A DNA stretch of 64,000 nt from Chitinophaga arvensicola (GCF_900110835.1 NZ_FOJG01000001.1:372001-436000), one strand, 5' to 3'; counted from the stretch's first letter, positions 18,069 to 28,013 are shown. Numbers and translations are program-made. Notes: generated by a model from the sequence alone, not told the origin.

Positions 18069-20825
18069 TTATTCTGGTTCAAACCCGAGCATAAATGTAA
18101 ACTTGGCCGCGTCTTTCAGACCACCACCTGGCTGCAGACGATCAAACCCGATACCATAGTCAAATCCGAGCAAACCAAACATCGGCAGATAGAAGCGCAT
18201 ACCGATACCGGCAGAACGACGTAATCTGAAAGGGTTGTACTCATTCAGATCCTTGTAACCATTGGCAGCTTCCAGGAAGGCCAGACCAAAGATCGTGGAA
18301 CTTGGATTCAGACTGAACGGATACCGCAGTTCCATCACATACTTATTGAAGACAGTAAAGCCGGAATAGTTGGCAGGCTGACCGTTTTCAGGATTGATGC
18401 TCGGATCGGAAGTATAATACACCGGATAACCTCTCTGGGAGATGATATCACGATCGTAGATAGCGAAGTTACTCAAACCATCACCACCCATTTCAAACCG
18501 GCCGAATGGCGACAGGGTTGTACGGTTGTTGTAACGGCCGATGTAACCAAACTTCGCGGCTACTTTTAATACAAAGGTCTTGTTATCGCTACCCATCGGA
18601 CGGCTCAAAGGCACGTACCATTCTGCGTTGAAGCGGTATTTCTGGTACTCGATAAAATTAAACTGCTGTGAAGCCGGTTCCTTGGAGTAATCCTTGTCAG
18701 GATTAAACAGGGAGTATGGCGGCGTATACTGCGCAGATACCATGAAGTTGGAACCACTACGCGGGAAAATCTGCTGATCCACAGAAGAACGGGACAGCGT
18801 CAGTTTAATGTTGACGTTATTGGAAGTACCGTTTTCAAAACCGGCAATACCAAAGTAGTTATAGTTCTTCAGCTTGTACTGCTGATAGTTCACGGAGTAG
18901 ATCAGGGTGAAATAGTCATCCGGCCATTTCAGCTGTTTACCCAATGAAACGGAAGCACCTAATACTTTGAAGTGACCATCAGTAGAAGTGGTAGTATCTC
19001 CGGGCAGTTTATAATAGTTGCTGTATGCGTAAGGATTCTGGTAGCTGCTGTAGAAGCTCACGGAAAACTGGTTCCTTTTCTTACCTCCCAGCCATGGCTC
19101 AGTGAAGGAGAAGTTATAGGAACGGTATGCTTTACCATTGGAAGATACACGTACAGATAATTTCTGTCCGTCTCCACTTGGTAACGGATCCCAGGTTTCT
19201 TTTCTGAAGATATTACGCAGGGAGAAGTTATTGAACGTAACACCGAGGGTACCGGTTAACCCGATATAACCACCCCAACCTGCAGACAGCTCCAGCTGGT
19301 CATTGGCTTTTTCTTCTACGGTATAGTCAATATCCACTGTACCATCCTGTACGTTTGGTACGGGGTTCATCCCGATCTTTTCCGGGTTGAAGAAGCCGAG
19401 GTTGGCGATTTCACGGTTGGAACGGATCAGATCCTGGCGGCTGAATTTTTCACCCGGAATGGTGCGCAGCTCACGGCGGATCACGTGTTCATTGGTTTTT
19501 TCGTTACCTGCAATACGTACTTCCTTGATAGTAGCCTGTGGTCCTTCTCTCAAACGGATTTCGTAGTCGATGGTATCGCCACGGATGCCGATTTCCACCG
19601 GATCGATCTGGAAGAACAGGTAGCCATAGTCCATGTAGTAGCCGCTGATATCGCCGCCTTCCTGTGACATTTGTTTACCGATTCTTTTTTCCAGGAGTTC
19701 CAGGTTATAGATATCTCCCTTCTTAATACCCAGGATACGGGTCAGCACGGAGTCGGAGTAACGGGTATTGCCTTTCCAGGTAATATCACCGAAGTAATAT
19801 TTTTTACCCTCAGAGATCTGCATGTCAACATTCAGATTCTGGGAATGGGTTTTATAGGTGGTATCTCTTACGATAACGGCATCGCGGTAACCTTTGGAGT
19901 TATAGAGGCCAATTACCTTGCCTTTATCTTCCAGGTACTTGTTTTCGTTGAACTTGGCAGAGCTGAACAGCTTAAAGCGGAAATACGGATCCAGTTTGTC
20001 CAGTGCGCGGGTAGGCTGCAGGAAGCCATAGGTTTGCCAGAACTCATCCGGTTGTGCCAGGGAATCCACGTAAACCTGTTCCAGATCAGGGTGAAGGGTG
20101 AAACGGGAACGTTCTTTTGTTCCTTTCATTTTCTTCTTGATCTTGTTATCAGCGAGGTTGTAGTTGCCCACGATATTGATATCCTGGATACGTACCTTAC
20201 TGCCTTTGCTTACGTTAAAAATGACGTGTTTGGAATTTACCTGGCCGGTATCTCCTCTTTCCTCGATTTTAACGCTGGCGTTACCAAATCCTTTATCAGC
20301 ATAAAATTTATGAACCACTCCGATAACGTTTTGCTTCATGGCTTGTGTGATCACACTTCCTTTACGCAAACCGGCTTTGGTGGTAATATCGTCCGCTTCG
20401 GTTTTTTTGATTCCCCTGAAAATGAAGGAGGACATGCGGGGCATTTCCGTTAATCCTATTTCCAGCCAGATCTTATTGTCTTCGATTTTGGTCACATAAA
20501 TGGTCACATCAGCAAACAGTCTTTGTGACCAGAGGCTTTGGATAGCCTTGGTAAACTGATCACCACCCGGATAGGTTACCTTATCACCGACACTGAGGCC
20601 GGAAAGCGACAGCAGCAATGATTTATCCAGGTATTGGGTACCGGCAACGGTGATCTCGGCAATTTCGTACTGTTGCGGACTCCCAATATTGATAGGAGAA
20701 ACGGCCGGCGGGTTAGCAGGGGGCTGCGTGGGGGGCACGGTATCTTTTTGCTGAGCGGATACACGAATGCCTGCACTGCAACATAATGCTATAGCCAGAA
20801 GGCCCTTAGGAAATAATTTCTTCAT
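18069..20825 (-). CDS. bamA: Outer-membrane protein assembly factor BamA
   Basis: The 918-residue protein has a signal peptide, a proline-rich linker (PPTQPPANPPAVSP), about five POTRA domains (residues ~45-500; e.g. IAEITVAGTQYLDKSLLLSLSGLSVGD, VRIQDINIVGNYNLADNKIKKKM, TIKEVRIAGNEKTNEHVIRRELRT) and a C-terminal surface-antigen beta-barrel. The barrel includes the lid-lock strand (LGASVSLGKQLKWPDDYF) and ends FTFMLGFEPE with an aromatic-rich terminal strand. It inserts beta-barrels into the outer membrane. ATG 20825 overlaps the end of uppS by 20 bp, showing tight coupling. The length exceeds the proteobacterial ~800 residues, as is usual in Bacteroidota. Confidence 0.95.
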   Translation of the reverse strand: MKKLFPKGLLAIALCCSAGIRVSAQQKDTVPPTQPPANPPAVSPINIGSPQQYEIAEITVAGTQYLDKSLLLSLSGLSVGDKVTYPGGDQFTKAIQSLWSQRLFADVTIYVTKIEDNKIWLEIGLTEMPRMSSFIFRGIKKTEADDITTKAGLRKGSVITQAMKQNVIGVVHKFYADKGFGNASVKIEERGDTGQVNSKHVIFNVSKGSKVRIQDINIVGNYNLADNKIKKKMKGTKERSRFTLHPDLEQVYVDSLAQPDEFWQTYGFLQPTRALDKLDPYFRFKLFSSAKFNENKYLEDKGKVIGLYNSKGYRDAVIVRDTTYKTHSQNLNVDMQISEGKKYYFGDITWKGNTRYSDSVLTRILGIKKGDIYNLELLEKRIGKQMSQEGGDISGYYMDYGYLFFQIDPVEIGIRGDTIDYEIRLREGPQATIKEVRIAGNEKTNEHVIRRELRTIPGEKFSRQDLIRSNREIANLGFFNPEKIGMNPVPNVQDGTVDIDYTVEEKANDQLELSAGWGGYIGLTGTLGVTFNNFSLRNIFRKETWDPLPSGDGQKLSVRVSSNGKAYRSYNFSFTEPWLGGKKRNQFSVSFYSSYQNPYAYSNYYKLPGDTTTSTDGHFKVLGASVSLGKQLKWPDDYFTLIYSVNYQQYKLKNYNYFGIAGFENGTSNNVNIKLTLSRSSVDQQIFPRSGSNFMVSAQYTPPYSLFNPDKDYSKEPASQQFNFIEYQKYRFNAEWYVPLSRPMGSDNKTFVLKVAAKFGYIGRYNNRTTLSPFGRFEMGGDGLSNFAIYDRDIISQRGYPVYYTSDPSINPENGQPANYSGFTVFNKYVMELRYPFSLNPSSTIFGLAFLEAANGYKDLNEYNPFRLRRSAGIGMRFYLPMFGLLGFDYGIGFDRLQPGGGLKDAAKFTFMLGFEPE

Positions 20826-21567
20826 TCTGCTGAATTTGTTCGCTTGTTTTGCCAAAGCGCCGTTCTCTGGTTTGGTAATTTAAGATGGCTTGGTAAAGAT
20901 GTTCATTGCGGAAGTCCGGCCAGCGGGTATCTGTAAAATACAGTTCCGCGTAGGCCAGTTGATATAGTAGGAAGTTACTGATCCTGCATTCTCCACTGGT
21001 ACGAATCATTAATTCAGGGTCCGGCAGGCCGGCGGTACAGAGATATTTTTCCCATACCTCTGGCGTCACAGCTATCGGGTCCAGGGCTCCATTTTTCACA
21101 TCCAGGGCTATTTTCCTGGCTGCATTCACGATTTCCCACCTTGCACTGTAGCTAAGAGCCATAATGAGATTGAGGCCGGTATTCTGGCTGGTAAGGGCAA
21201 TGGCCTCTTCCATTTCCCGCTGGCATTGGGGAGGTAACATTTCCATGTCGCCTATGACGCTCAGCCGGATATTATTTTTTGATAACGTATTCACTTCCAT
21301 ACGGATAGTGTTTACGAGCAGTTCCATGATGCCATTAACTTCGTAAACCGGGCGGTCCCAGTTTTCGGTAGAAAACGCGTATAGGGTCAGATAGCCTATC
21401 CCCAGTTCTGCACAGGTCGTCACTATATTACGCACACTTTCTACCCCTTCGTGGTGCCCGTACAGCCTGTCTTGTCCCCGCTCCTTTGCCCAACGGCCGT
21501 TCCCGTCCATAATAATGGCTATATGGCGCGGTAACCGTTGTAAGTCCAATTTATCCTTCAAGCTCAT
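20806..21567 (-). CDS. uppS: Undecaprenyl (polyprenyl) diphosphate synthase
   Basis: The 253-residue cis-prenyltransferase makes the C55 lipid carrier for peptidoglycan and glycan export. Motifs: HIAIIMDGNGRWAKERG with the catalytic Asp of MDGNGRWA, GHHEGVESVRNIV, YLTLYAFSTENWDRP and the C-terminal DPELMIRTSGECRISNFLLYQLAYAELYF. Canonical UppS has RTSGExRLSNFLLWQ, so it fits well. ATG 21567 (MSLKDKLDLQRLP) is preferred over an in-frame TTG. It sits between DUF6089 and bamA, which it overlaps. Confidence 0.96.
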   Translation of the reverse strand: MSLKDKLDLQRLPRHIAIIMDGNGRWAKERGQDRLYGHHEGVESVRNIVTTCAELGIGYLTLYAFSTENWDRPVYEVNGIMELLVNTIRMEVNTLSKNNIRLSVIGDMEMLPPQCQREMEEAIALTSQNTGLNLIMALSYSARWEIVNAARKIALDVKNGALDPIAVTPEVWEKYLCTAGLPDPELMIRTSGECRISNFLLYQLAYAELYFTDTRWPDFRNEHLYQAILNYQTRERRFGKTSEQIQQNEEIIS

Positions 21568-21785
21568 TTGTGTCAGGCGTATTAAAACAGATTTAACAGA
21601 TTTACTAAAAGGGTGCAAAGATACAAAAATAGAGTAATGACTTTTTTGGCAAAGCCCAAGAAGGTGTTTTAACGTAGTTTTAACAGCGAATTCAATACCA
21701 GTGGGGATTTAAGCAAATTCGGAGACTTATCATGGCGGTTCGCAGGTATGGAAAGCCCGCCCGTAGAAAGTATTTTTGCCGTAAA

Positions 21786-22652
21786 TTAAAATTTACAGTT
21801 GTAAGAAGTAAAAAGAATACTGATCGTTAATTCAATCGTAACGAACTGATCTTTATCCCGGCTATTGCCCCTTTGCCGGCCTGTTACCCCGATAGGCGTG
21901 CCTTTCACGCCGGACCGGTCCTGCAATTGCCCTGCCACCGTGGGCTGGCCGTTTGAGAATGTCGGAAACGCGCCAGGGCCGGCATAAGTGGTACTCACAT
22001 CATCCAGGTAGTCGGTTTGAGTGAAGCGGTACAACGCTTCCAGTCCAACATTCACTTTCTTGGAAATATTATATTTGAACCCGCCGCCGATCAGCCAGGC
22101 GTAAGAAACCAGGCTGTAAGGCTTCCGGTCCGGATACAGGGGCGATCCCTGCCCTTCCGTACGCATGGGTTGCAAAAAATATTTCTGCCCGTTCAGGTAG
22201 GCGTAAGGATTAAAATAAAAAATACTCGCCCCTCCCGTCAGATAGGGGGAAAAACGCTCATATAAACTCCCCGGCTCAAACCGGAAGAAGTTAAAATCGC
22301 CCTGGACAGACAATTCCCATAAGTTAGTATTGAAACTGAGGTTCCTGCGGTTCTGAAACTCATTTTTATTGTAGGTATCAGAATACCCCAGCTGCATATA
22401 ACGGCCGTGCAAACGGATACCGACATAATCATTCATGTACTTGCGGTAATAAATACCCACCGCAGGTTTCAGGGTATTTAAAGCCCCACGGGTGTTCAGA
22501 TCCCCGAAATATTGCGCGCCTCCCACAGACAAACCCAACTCCCCCACATATTCCAGCTCATTTTGCGCAGCAGCACGTTCTGCATACAGACAGCCTGCTG
22601 ACACCAGCAATATTAAAACGATGTATTTAGGATATAGAAGTGGTTTCAGCAT
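21786..22652 (-). CDS. DUF6089 family outer-membrane beta-barrel protein
   Basis: The 288-residue protein has a signal peptide (LLVSAGCLYAERAAAQ) and a pattern of short amphipathic strands (YVGELGLSVGGAQYFGDLNT, VGIYYRKYMNDYVGIRLHGRYMQLGYS, YLTGGASIFYFNPYA) ending ELTISILFTSYNCKF, typical of an eight- to ten-strand outer-membrane barrel. It matches the DUF6089 proteins that sit between nadK and uppS/bamA in Bacteroidota. Its function is unknown; the position suggests a role in envelope assembly. Confidence 0.85.
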   Translation of the reverse strand: MLKPLLYPKYIVLILLVSAGCLYAERAAAQNELEYVGELGLSVGGAQYFGDLNTRGALNTLKPAVGIYYRKYMNDYVGIRLHGRYMQLGYSDTYNKNEFQNRRNLSFNTNLWELSVQGDFNFFRFEPGSLYERFSPYLTGGASIFYFNPYAYLNGQKYFLQPMRTEGQGSPLYPDRKPYSLVSYAWLIGGGFKYNISKKVNVGLEALYRFTQTDYLDDVSTTYAGPGAFPTFSNGQPTVAGQLQDRSGVKGTPIGVTGRQRGNSRDKDQFVTIELTISILFTSYNCKF

Positions 22653-22808
22653 AAATCAGTTCTACTTAAACGCTAAAATGCCGGATTTATTTAATGTATG
22701 GCTGACGATTATGCTAACTTATCTGGCGCTTGCATCCTCCACGGGGCATAATTTATATTACAATCAGCGGGCAATATATTTGTAAATGTAACAATATATT
22801 TTACAATT

Positions 22809-23699
22809 CTATATTTTAATAGCGTTTCGCGCGTCAATTCCCCACAGCAGTTTATTTCGCAGGGTATGCAGGAAATTACTGTCGTCCAGGCGCAGTAAAC
22901 TCAGTTTGAACGCTTCTTTCTTGATGGCCAGCTGTACGCGGTTATCAATGGTTTCCATACGGCTGTCGAGCGTACAGAGGAACTGATCGCTGCGGCCTTC
23001 TACCTCAAAGGAAATAATATTATCGTTGGGCACAATGATAGGCCTTACGTTCAGGTTGTGAGGAGCCACCGGGGTGATCACAAAATTACCGGCATCGGGG
23101 AATACGATAGGCCCCCCGCAACTCAGGGAATATCCCGTAGAACCCGTAGGAGTGGCCACAATGAGGCCATCTGCCCAGTAAGTATTTAGAAATTCTCCGT
23201 TCAGATAAGTGTGGATTTTTACCATTGCAGAAGTATCTTTCTTGTGGATGGTAAATTCATTCAGGGCGTACGGCACATCCCCGAATAAGGGAATGTTCGC
23301 GTCGAGATGGAGGAGCGACCGCTGATCTACCACGTAAGTGCGGTTCAGGAGCGCCTGTACCAGCGCATAGATTTCTTCCTTACCAATGCTGGCCAGGAAG
23401 CCCAGGCGGCCAAAATTGATCCCTATCACGGGAATATTGGTATCACGTACATAACAAACGGTATCCAGGAGGGTGCCGTCTCCACCAAGGCTCACCAGGA
23501 AATCTATTTTACCCGGCAGATCCTCTGCTGCGGAAAACAGGGTGGGTGTTTCTTCAAAAGAAATGTGCTGCTGAAGGGTCCGGAAAAAAGGTTCGTAAAT
23601 GATGGCGGTAATTTCGGCCCGCTTTAACTCCTCCAGTAACAGGCGGATGTTTGAAATATCTTCTGTAATAAATCCCCTGCTATATAGTGCTACCTGCAT
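22809..23699 (-). CDS. nadK: NAD kinase
   Basis: The 296-residue protein phosphorylates NAD to NADP. Family motifs: LGGDGTLLDTV (71-81), NEFTIHKKDTSAMV and ATPTGSTGYSLSCGGPIV, then APHNLNVRPIIVP. It lacks a signal peptide and is cytosolic. It lies in the envelope block between the TamA-like protein and DUF6089, a common Bacteroidota arrangement. Confidence 0.96.
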   Translation of the reverse strand: MQVALYSRGFITEDISNIRLLLEELKRAEITAIIYEPFFRTLQQHISFEETPTLFSAAEDLPGKIDFLVSLGGDGTLLDTVCYVRDTNIPVIGINFGRLGFLASIGKEEIYALVQALLNRTYVVDQRSLLHLDANIPLFGDVPYALNEFTIHKKDTSAMVKIHTYLNGEFLNTYWADGLIVATPTGSTGYSLSCGGPIVFPDAGNFVITPVAPHNLNVRPIIVPNDNIISFEVEGRSDQFLCTLDSRMETIDNRVQLAIKKEAFKLSLLRLDDSNFLHTLRNKLLWGIDARNAIKI

Positions 23700-23790
23700 A
23701 ATTATTTAAGCTTTTAGCGGTTCGCTTCCGCCTTTAGCGGCACTGTTTATGACGGCTTTTACAAGTCAACAGTTAACAACTAAAGGCAGC

Positions 23791-25203
23791 TCACATATCC
23801 ACGCTCGTGTGTAAAAATAGGCCTTTTTGCCCTAACTGGTTAAAGCTGTACTCAATCCGCAGGCAGGTATCATAGAAAGAAACGATGTCGAGTCCGAAGC
23901 CGCCGGTGTACAGGAAGCGGTTATTCAGGAAGCTGTTGCCCGGAAATCTGTTATTGGCATAACCACCATCACCAAAGGCTTTAGCGAAAATGCGCACGGG
24001 AACTGTATTAAATTTCTTGGGTACAATTGGTAGTTTCACCTTGAAAGACACCAGTTCCTGGCGAAGAGTGGATTTCAGGATCGCAAAGCTGGTTCCGTCG
24101 ATCACATAATATTCGAGACCGCGCAGGTAATCATCGTGGTAGCCCAGCGCCTGCTGGTTGATGTAGGGTTGTTCGTTTGAGAATTTGGCCATGCTGCGGA
24201 TGCCCAGCGCCAGGAAGGTTTTGGGCTTTAGCTGCCAGTATTTTGCCATGTTCAGTTTGAAATGCACATCATCGATGTCATCGAACGGAGGCACGCCACG
24301 TTTACCCACTTCGGCCTGTATACTGATTCCTTTCAGCGGGTATACCCAGCTATCGGCTTTGATATAGGTAAGCCGGTAGGTGATATCGAGGAAACGGATG
24401 CGGGTGCGGCCTTTACCCAGGTAGTTGGGATTGATGATGGCGACCGAATCTGCCACTTTCTCGTAGTTATAGTTCACGAGTACCTGGTGACGGGTATTAA
24501 TAGCGCGGCGGTAGCTATAACTGAGACCTACGGTATATACCTGGCGCAGGAATTCATCTTTCCGGAAAAACTGTTGTTTGTTGTTGCTGGTGCTATCGTT
24601 TACCTCACGGTTACGGTTATAGGAAGCGATAATACCGAGGCCATGGCGGAAATGCTTATCGATATAGGGAATGTTGTATTGTAAGGCGAAGCGTTGGGTA
24701 TAACCGAACTGCAGGGCGGCATTCAACGCGTCGTTGCGGCCGGTGAGATTTTCCTGGGTACCGCTTACCCCTATATTCACGCGGCTCAGGCTATGGTTCT
24801 TTTCTACCCACCACTGATTAAAGTTACGATCTGCCAGTTTGAAGATGGGATAGGCGAAAGTGTACCAGCGCTCCCAGACTTCAAACACGATGTCGGCTTC
24901 GTTATTGTTCCAGTTCTTCACATTGGCGGTAACGTTGAGGAACAGAGAGGTATTGAGTAATTGCTTGCGTCTTTCTTCGAGGGTGTTAGCCAGGTCGTGA
25001 AGGTAAATGGTATCGCCGGGAACGGTGCTTATTTCCCGGAGGATGATGGAGGTGCGGGTTTGTTTGTTACCCGCAACGATGATATTGCGCACTACAAGGT
25101 AACTGCTATCCTTTGCAGGTACAGACTGTCCTTCCGCATTCTCCGGTATCACGAATCCCAACAGGCAGACTATCGCCAGCAGGTAGAAACAGCATTTCAG
25201 CAT
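23791..25203 (-). CDS. TamA-like single-POTRA outer-membrane protein
   Basis: The 470-residue protein has a signal peptide (FYLLAIVCLLGFVIPENAEG), one clear POTRA domain (about 37-115: VRNIIVAGNKQTRTSIILREISTVPGDTIYLHDLANTLEERRKQLLNTSLFLNVTANV) and a BamA/Omp85-type 16-strand barrel (e.g. GVSGTQENLTGRNDALNAALQFGYTQ). The terminal stretch is CLRIEYSFNQLGQKGLFLHTSVDM. It is a second, smaller Omp85 protein beside bamA. Substrate unknown; it may be a FhaC/TamA-like translocon or a surface protein inserted by BAM. Confidence 0.83.
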   Translation of the reverse strand: MLKCCFYLLAIVCLLGFVIPENAEGQSVPAKDSSYLVVRNIIVAGNKQTRTSIILREISTVPGDTIYLHDLANTLEERRKQLLNTSLFLNVTANVKNWNNNEADIVFEVWERWYTFAYPIFKLADRNFNQWWVEKNHSLSRVNIGVSGTQENLTGRNDALNAALQFGYTQRFALQYNIPYIDKHFRHGLGIIASYNRNREVNDSTSNNKQQFFRKDEFLRQVYTVGLSYSYRRAINTRHQVLVNYNYEKVADSVAIINPNYLGKGRTRIRFLDITYRLTYIKADSWVYPLKGISIQAEVGKRGVPPFDDIDDVHFKLNMAKYWQLKPKTFLALGIRSMAKFSNEQPYINQQALGYHDDYLRGLEYYVIDGTSFAILKSTLRQELVSFKVKLPIVPKKFNTVPVRIFAKAFGDGGYANNRFPGNSFLNNRFLYTGGFGLDIVSFYDTCLRIEYSFNQLGQKGLFLHTSVDM

Positions 25204-25286
25204 GTAGGTCCTTAAAACAGTTTAAAAGTGTTGACAATATCCAAATATAATAAAAACCGATTATGGAAATTGTCTTTCTCAGGATT

Positions 25287-25946
25287 TTACATACTGATAT
25301 AATTCATCAGCAGGTCGTAGTTTTTCTTCAGCAGTTCTTCTTCGGGTTCTTCTGCGAAGACGTACTTGATGACATAGTTAAAGCGTTCGAAAGTAGCGAG
25401 CAGGCCTTGTAGTTCCTGGCGGTTTGTTTTGAGTACTACTTCGAGTTTGCCGGTTTCCGGGTTAGTGATGGTGTTGACACTCAGGAGGGTCACATCATTT
25501 GATTCGGCGATGCGGGCAATTTCGCTGAGTGCGTAATCGCGGGGATCGACTTCAAAAGCGATGATACCACCGGGTTCCTTTACGCCGTTGTACCTGGCCA
25601 GCGCTGCCAGCAGGTTATCTTTGGTAATGATGCCGAGGCATTCATTTTCCTTGGTAACTACCGGGAGGGCAGATAATTTAAAGTCGTAAAAGAGTTTGAG
25701 TGCTTCAAAGAGATGAGCATATTCCATGACAGCCGGGCGGGTACTGCTGTACTCCATAGATTCCAGGGGTACATCCGGATCTTCGAGATCCATGATATCG
25801 TCTTCTTCCACCAGGGCCAGGTATTTGCTATCTACTACCATCGGCAGCTGCGTCAGATGATATTCGTTCATCAGGCGCAGTGCCTTTGCTCCTGAATCCG
25901 AAGGATGCAGAACAGGTACTGAAGATATGAGTTCTCTGGCGATCAT
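25287..25946 (-). CDS. CBS-pair protein with ACT-like C-terminal domain
   Basis: The 219-residue cytosolic protein has two CBS motifs (about 1-60: VPVLHPSDSGAKALRLMNEYHLTQLPMVVD; about 68-125: EYAHLFEALKLFYDFKLSALPVVTKENECLGIITKDNLLAAL) followed by an ACT-like fold (about 135-200: IIAFEVDPRDYALSEIARIAESNDVTLLSVNTI). CBS pairs typically bind adenine nucleotides, and ACT domains bind small ligands, so this is likely a regulator, but the target is not evident. It precedes the TamA-like gene by 83 bp in the envelope block, as in many Bacteroidota. Confidence 0.85.
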   Translation of the reverse strand: MIARELISSVPVLHPSDSGAKALRLMNEYHLTQLPMVVDSKYLALVEEDDIMDLEDPDVPLESMEYSSTRPAVMEYAHLFEALKLFYDFKLSALPVVTKENECLGIITKDNLLAALARYNGVKEPGGIIAFEVDPRDYALSEIARIAESNDVTLLSVNTITNPETGKLEVVLKTNRQELQGLLATFERFNYVIKYVFAEEPEEELLKKNYDLLMNYISM

Positions 25947-26063
25947 GTTAGCGTATTCTGATACAATAATAGTAAAGAATATGCCAACAGAAAAAGAAAT
26001 TACATGTACGCGAAGTCACTGCACCTGTTGGTGTAGTCATTTTGCTGCCGGGAAAGTACCGGT

Positions 26064-26840
26064 TTAACTGGCAGGTTGAAACTTCAGTTTCTCCAGGAAA
26101 GCGTGCAGAATTTTGTTGAATTCTTCCGGCACCTCCATCATCGGAGCATGGCCGCATTTATCAATCAACTGCAGTTCAGAATTAGGTATCAGCTTTTTAA
26201 ATTCTTCTCCGACCATGGGTGGCGTAACGGTATCATTCTGTCCCCAGATCAGTAAAGTTGGTTGCTGAATATCTTTCAGTTCATCGCCCAGATTGTGGCG
26301 GATGGCTGATTTTGCCAGGGTAATGATCTTGATCACCTTCAGGCGGTTGTTCACTATCTCAAACATTTCGTCTACCAGTTCTTTGGTAGCAATTTTCGGA
26401 TCGTAGAAAGTAAGTTCTGCTTTCTTGCGGATATACTCGTAGTCGCCGCGTTTAGGATAGGTTTCACCCATTCCATTCTCGAACAAGCCGGAGCTGCCGG
26501 TAAGGATCAGTGATTTAATAGGAGCTTCAGGGTGTTTCAGCAGGTAAACCAATGCCACATGACCTCCCAGTGAGTTGCCCAGCAGGTGCACATTTTTGTA
26601 TCCCCTGGCCTCAATAAACTTGTGCACATATTTGGCCAGTCCGCCTACCGATGTTTCCAGGATGTTTAAATCGTACAGGGGTAACATCGGAATCACAACC
26701 TTGTTATACTGCCGGAAATATTCGATCATGTGCGAGAAATTGCTCAAAGCACCAAACAGTCCATGCAATAATACCAGTGGTTCTCCTTCTCCTTCTTCTA
26801 TAAAATTAAACTTACCCTGTGTTTTGATTTCGTAATCCAT
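26064..26840 (-). CDS. Alpha/beta hydrolase
   Basis: The 258-residue alpha/beta hydrolase has an oxyanion-loop motif VLLHGLFGALSNF, nucleophile elbow HLLGNSLGGHVAL, an acidic residue in LLIWGQNDTVTPP and the histidine in IDKCGHAPMMEVPEEF. This completes a Ser-Asp-His triad. It has no signal peptide. The substrate cannot be assigned. It lies between cvpA and the CBS gene. ATG 26840 (MDYEIKT) is chosen over an in-frame TTG two codons upstream. Confidence 0.88.
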   Translation of the reverse strand: MDYEIKTQGKFNFIEEGEGEPLVLLHGLFGALSNFSHMIEYFRQYNKVVIPMLPLYDLNILETSVGGLAKYVHKFIEARGYKNVHLLGNSLGGHVALVYLLKHPEAPIKSLILTGSSGLFENGMGETYPKRGDYEYIRKKAELTFYDPKIATKELVDEMFEIVNNRLKVIKIITLAKSAIRHNLGDELKDIQQPTLLIWGQNDTVTPPMVGEEFKKLIPNSELQLIDKCGHAPMMEVPEEFNKILHAFLEKLKFQPAS

Positions 26841-26911
26841 TGCCAAATCTTGAAAGTCAATTTTACGCTAAAATAATTCTTTTTATTAATCTAAATAATC
26901 TTTGGAACGAG

Positions 26912-27454
26912 TTAACCAGGTTGAATATGCCGGGCAGCCTGCTCAAAAAATGCCTGCAGCTGGGCGAACATATTCTTAAAAACCGGGATCACGCTTCCCA
27001 TATGATCCAATACCCACGGGCCAATATTCTCGATATAAGGATATACTACAGATTGCAGCTTTGTTTCGGGGCTCAGCCAGTACACCTGATTGGCCATCCA
27101 AAGCACTACACTGTAAATTATTATAAATATAACGCTATACAACAGTATTCCCCCCAGTTTATTGAGCCAGCCCAACATTACCAGTTCTACCAGCTTCTGC
27201 AACGCCCCTGCTCCCAGTCTTACCAGTAAAATAACACCCAAAAAAAGGCAGATGAAGCAGATGACAGGCACCCACCGGGTATGCATTTCCCAATGTTCCT
27301 GCACATATAAAGCGGTAACAGTTGTTAGTTTCAGCGCTGCGGCCAGGCCGAATATGGCTGCCACAAAGGAAAATAAGGCTACTATCAATCCCCGGGTGTA
27401 TCCCCGGTAAATGGCAAATACCATGATGATAGCAAAAATAATGTCTATAGGCAT
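26912..27454 (-). CDS. CvpA family inner-membrane protein
   Basis: The 180-residue protein has four transmembrane segments, with MPIDIIFAIIMVFAIYRGYTRGLIVALFSFVAAIFGLAAAL as the hallmark CvpA N-terminus, then VPVICFICLFLGVILLVRLGAGAL and ILLYSVIFIIIYSVVLWM. CvpA relatives are linked to colicin V production and, in other bacteria, envelope homeostasis. It lies between the hydrolase and yqeY genes. Confidence 0.87.
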   Translation of the reverse strand: MPIDIIFAIIMVFAIYRGYTRGLIVALFSFVAAIFGLAAALKLTTVTALYVQEHWEMHTRWVPVICFICLFLGVILLVRLGAGALQKLVELVMLGWLNKLGGILLYSVIFIIIYSVVLWMANQVYWLSPETKLQSVVYPYIENIGPWVLDHMGSVIPVFKNMFAQLQAFFEQAARHIQPG

Positions 27455-27560
27455 GATAGAAATATAGGGAATCTGATATTTAACCTACTGATTTTTTTGT
27501 TTTCCGGGAGATGGTTATCTATCGAATATCCCATATCAGGCGGTTAAATATCAGACCTCG

Positions 27561-28013
27561 CTATTTGGTAAGCAGTTCCTTCACCAGGGCGGAAATAGCT
27601 TTTCCGTCCGCTTTACCGGCCAGTTGTTTGGTGGCAACGCCCATTACTTTACCCATATCTGCGGGAGAGCTGGCGCCGGTGGTGGCAATAATATCAGTGA
27701 TGGCTGTACGTAATTCTGCCTCGCTCATCTGTTTGGGGAGGAAACGTTCTATTACTACCAGTTCTTCTTCTTCTTTTACGGCCAGGTCTTCACGGTTCTG
27801 TGCCCGGAAAATTTCCAGGGAATCTTTTCTCTGTTTGGCCAGTTTCTGCAACAACTTCGACTCGTCCGCTTCGGTGAGGTCTCCGCTGGCGCCTTCTGCT
27901 GTTTTAGCTACGAGGATAGCCGCCTTGATAGCACGGAGTGCACGCAGGTCTGCTTCCTTTTTGCCCAGCATTGCAGCTTTGATCTCTGCGTTGATAGTTA
28001 ATTCTAATGACAT
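27561..28013 (-). CDS. GatB/YqeY domain protein
   Basis: The 150-residue protein is a stand-alone YqeY domain: LTINAEIKAAMLGKKEADLRALRAIKAAI, IEIFRAQNREDLAVKEEEELVVIERFLPKQMSE-type core, and VMGVATKQLAGKADGKAISALVKELL at the end. This is the tail domain of GatB, which binds tRNA in the amidotransferase; the free form has no settled function. It lies 18 bp downstream of gldC. Confidence 0.92.
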   Translation of the reverse strand: MSLELTINAEIKAAMLGKKEADLRALRAIKAAILVAKTAEGASGDLTEADESKLLQKLAKQRKDSLEIFRAQNREDLAVKEEEELVVIERFLPKQMSEAELRTAITDIIATTGASSPADMGKVMGVATKQLAGKADGKAISALVKELLTK

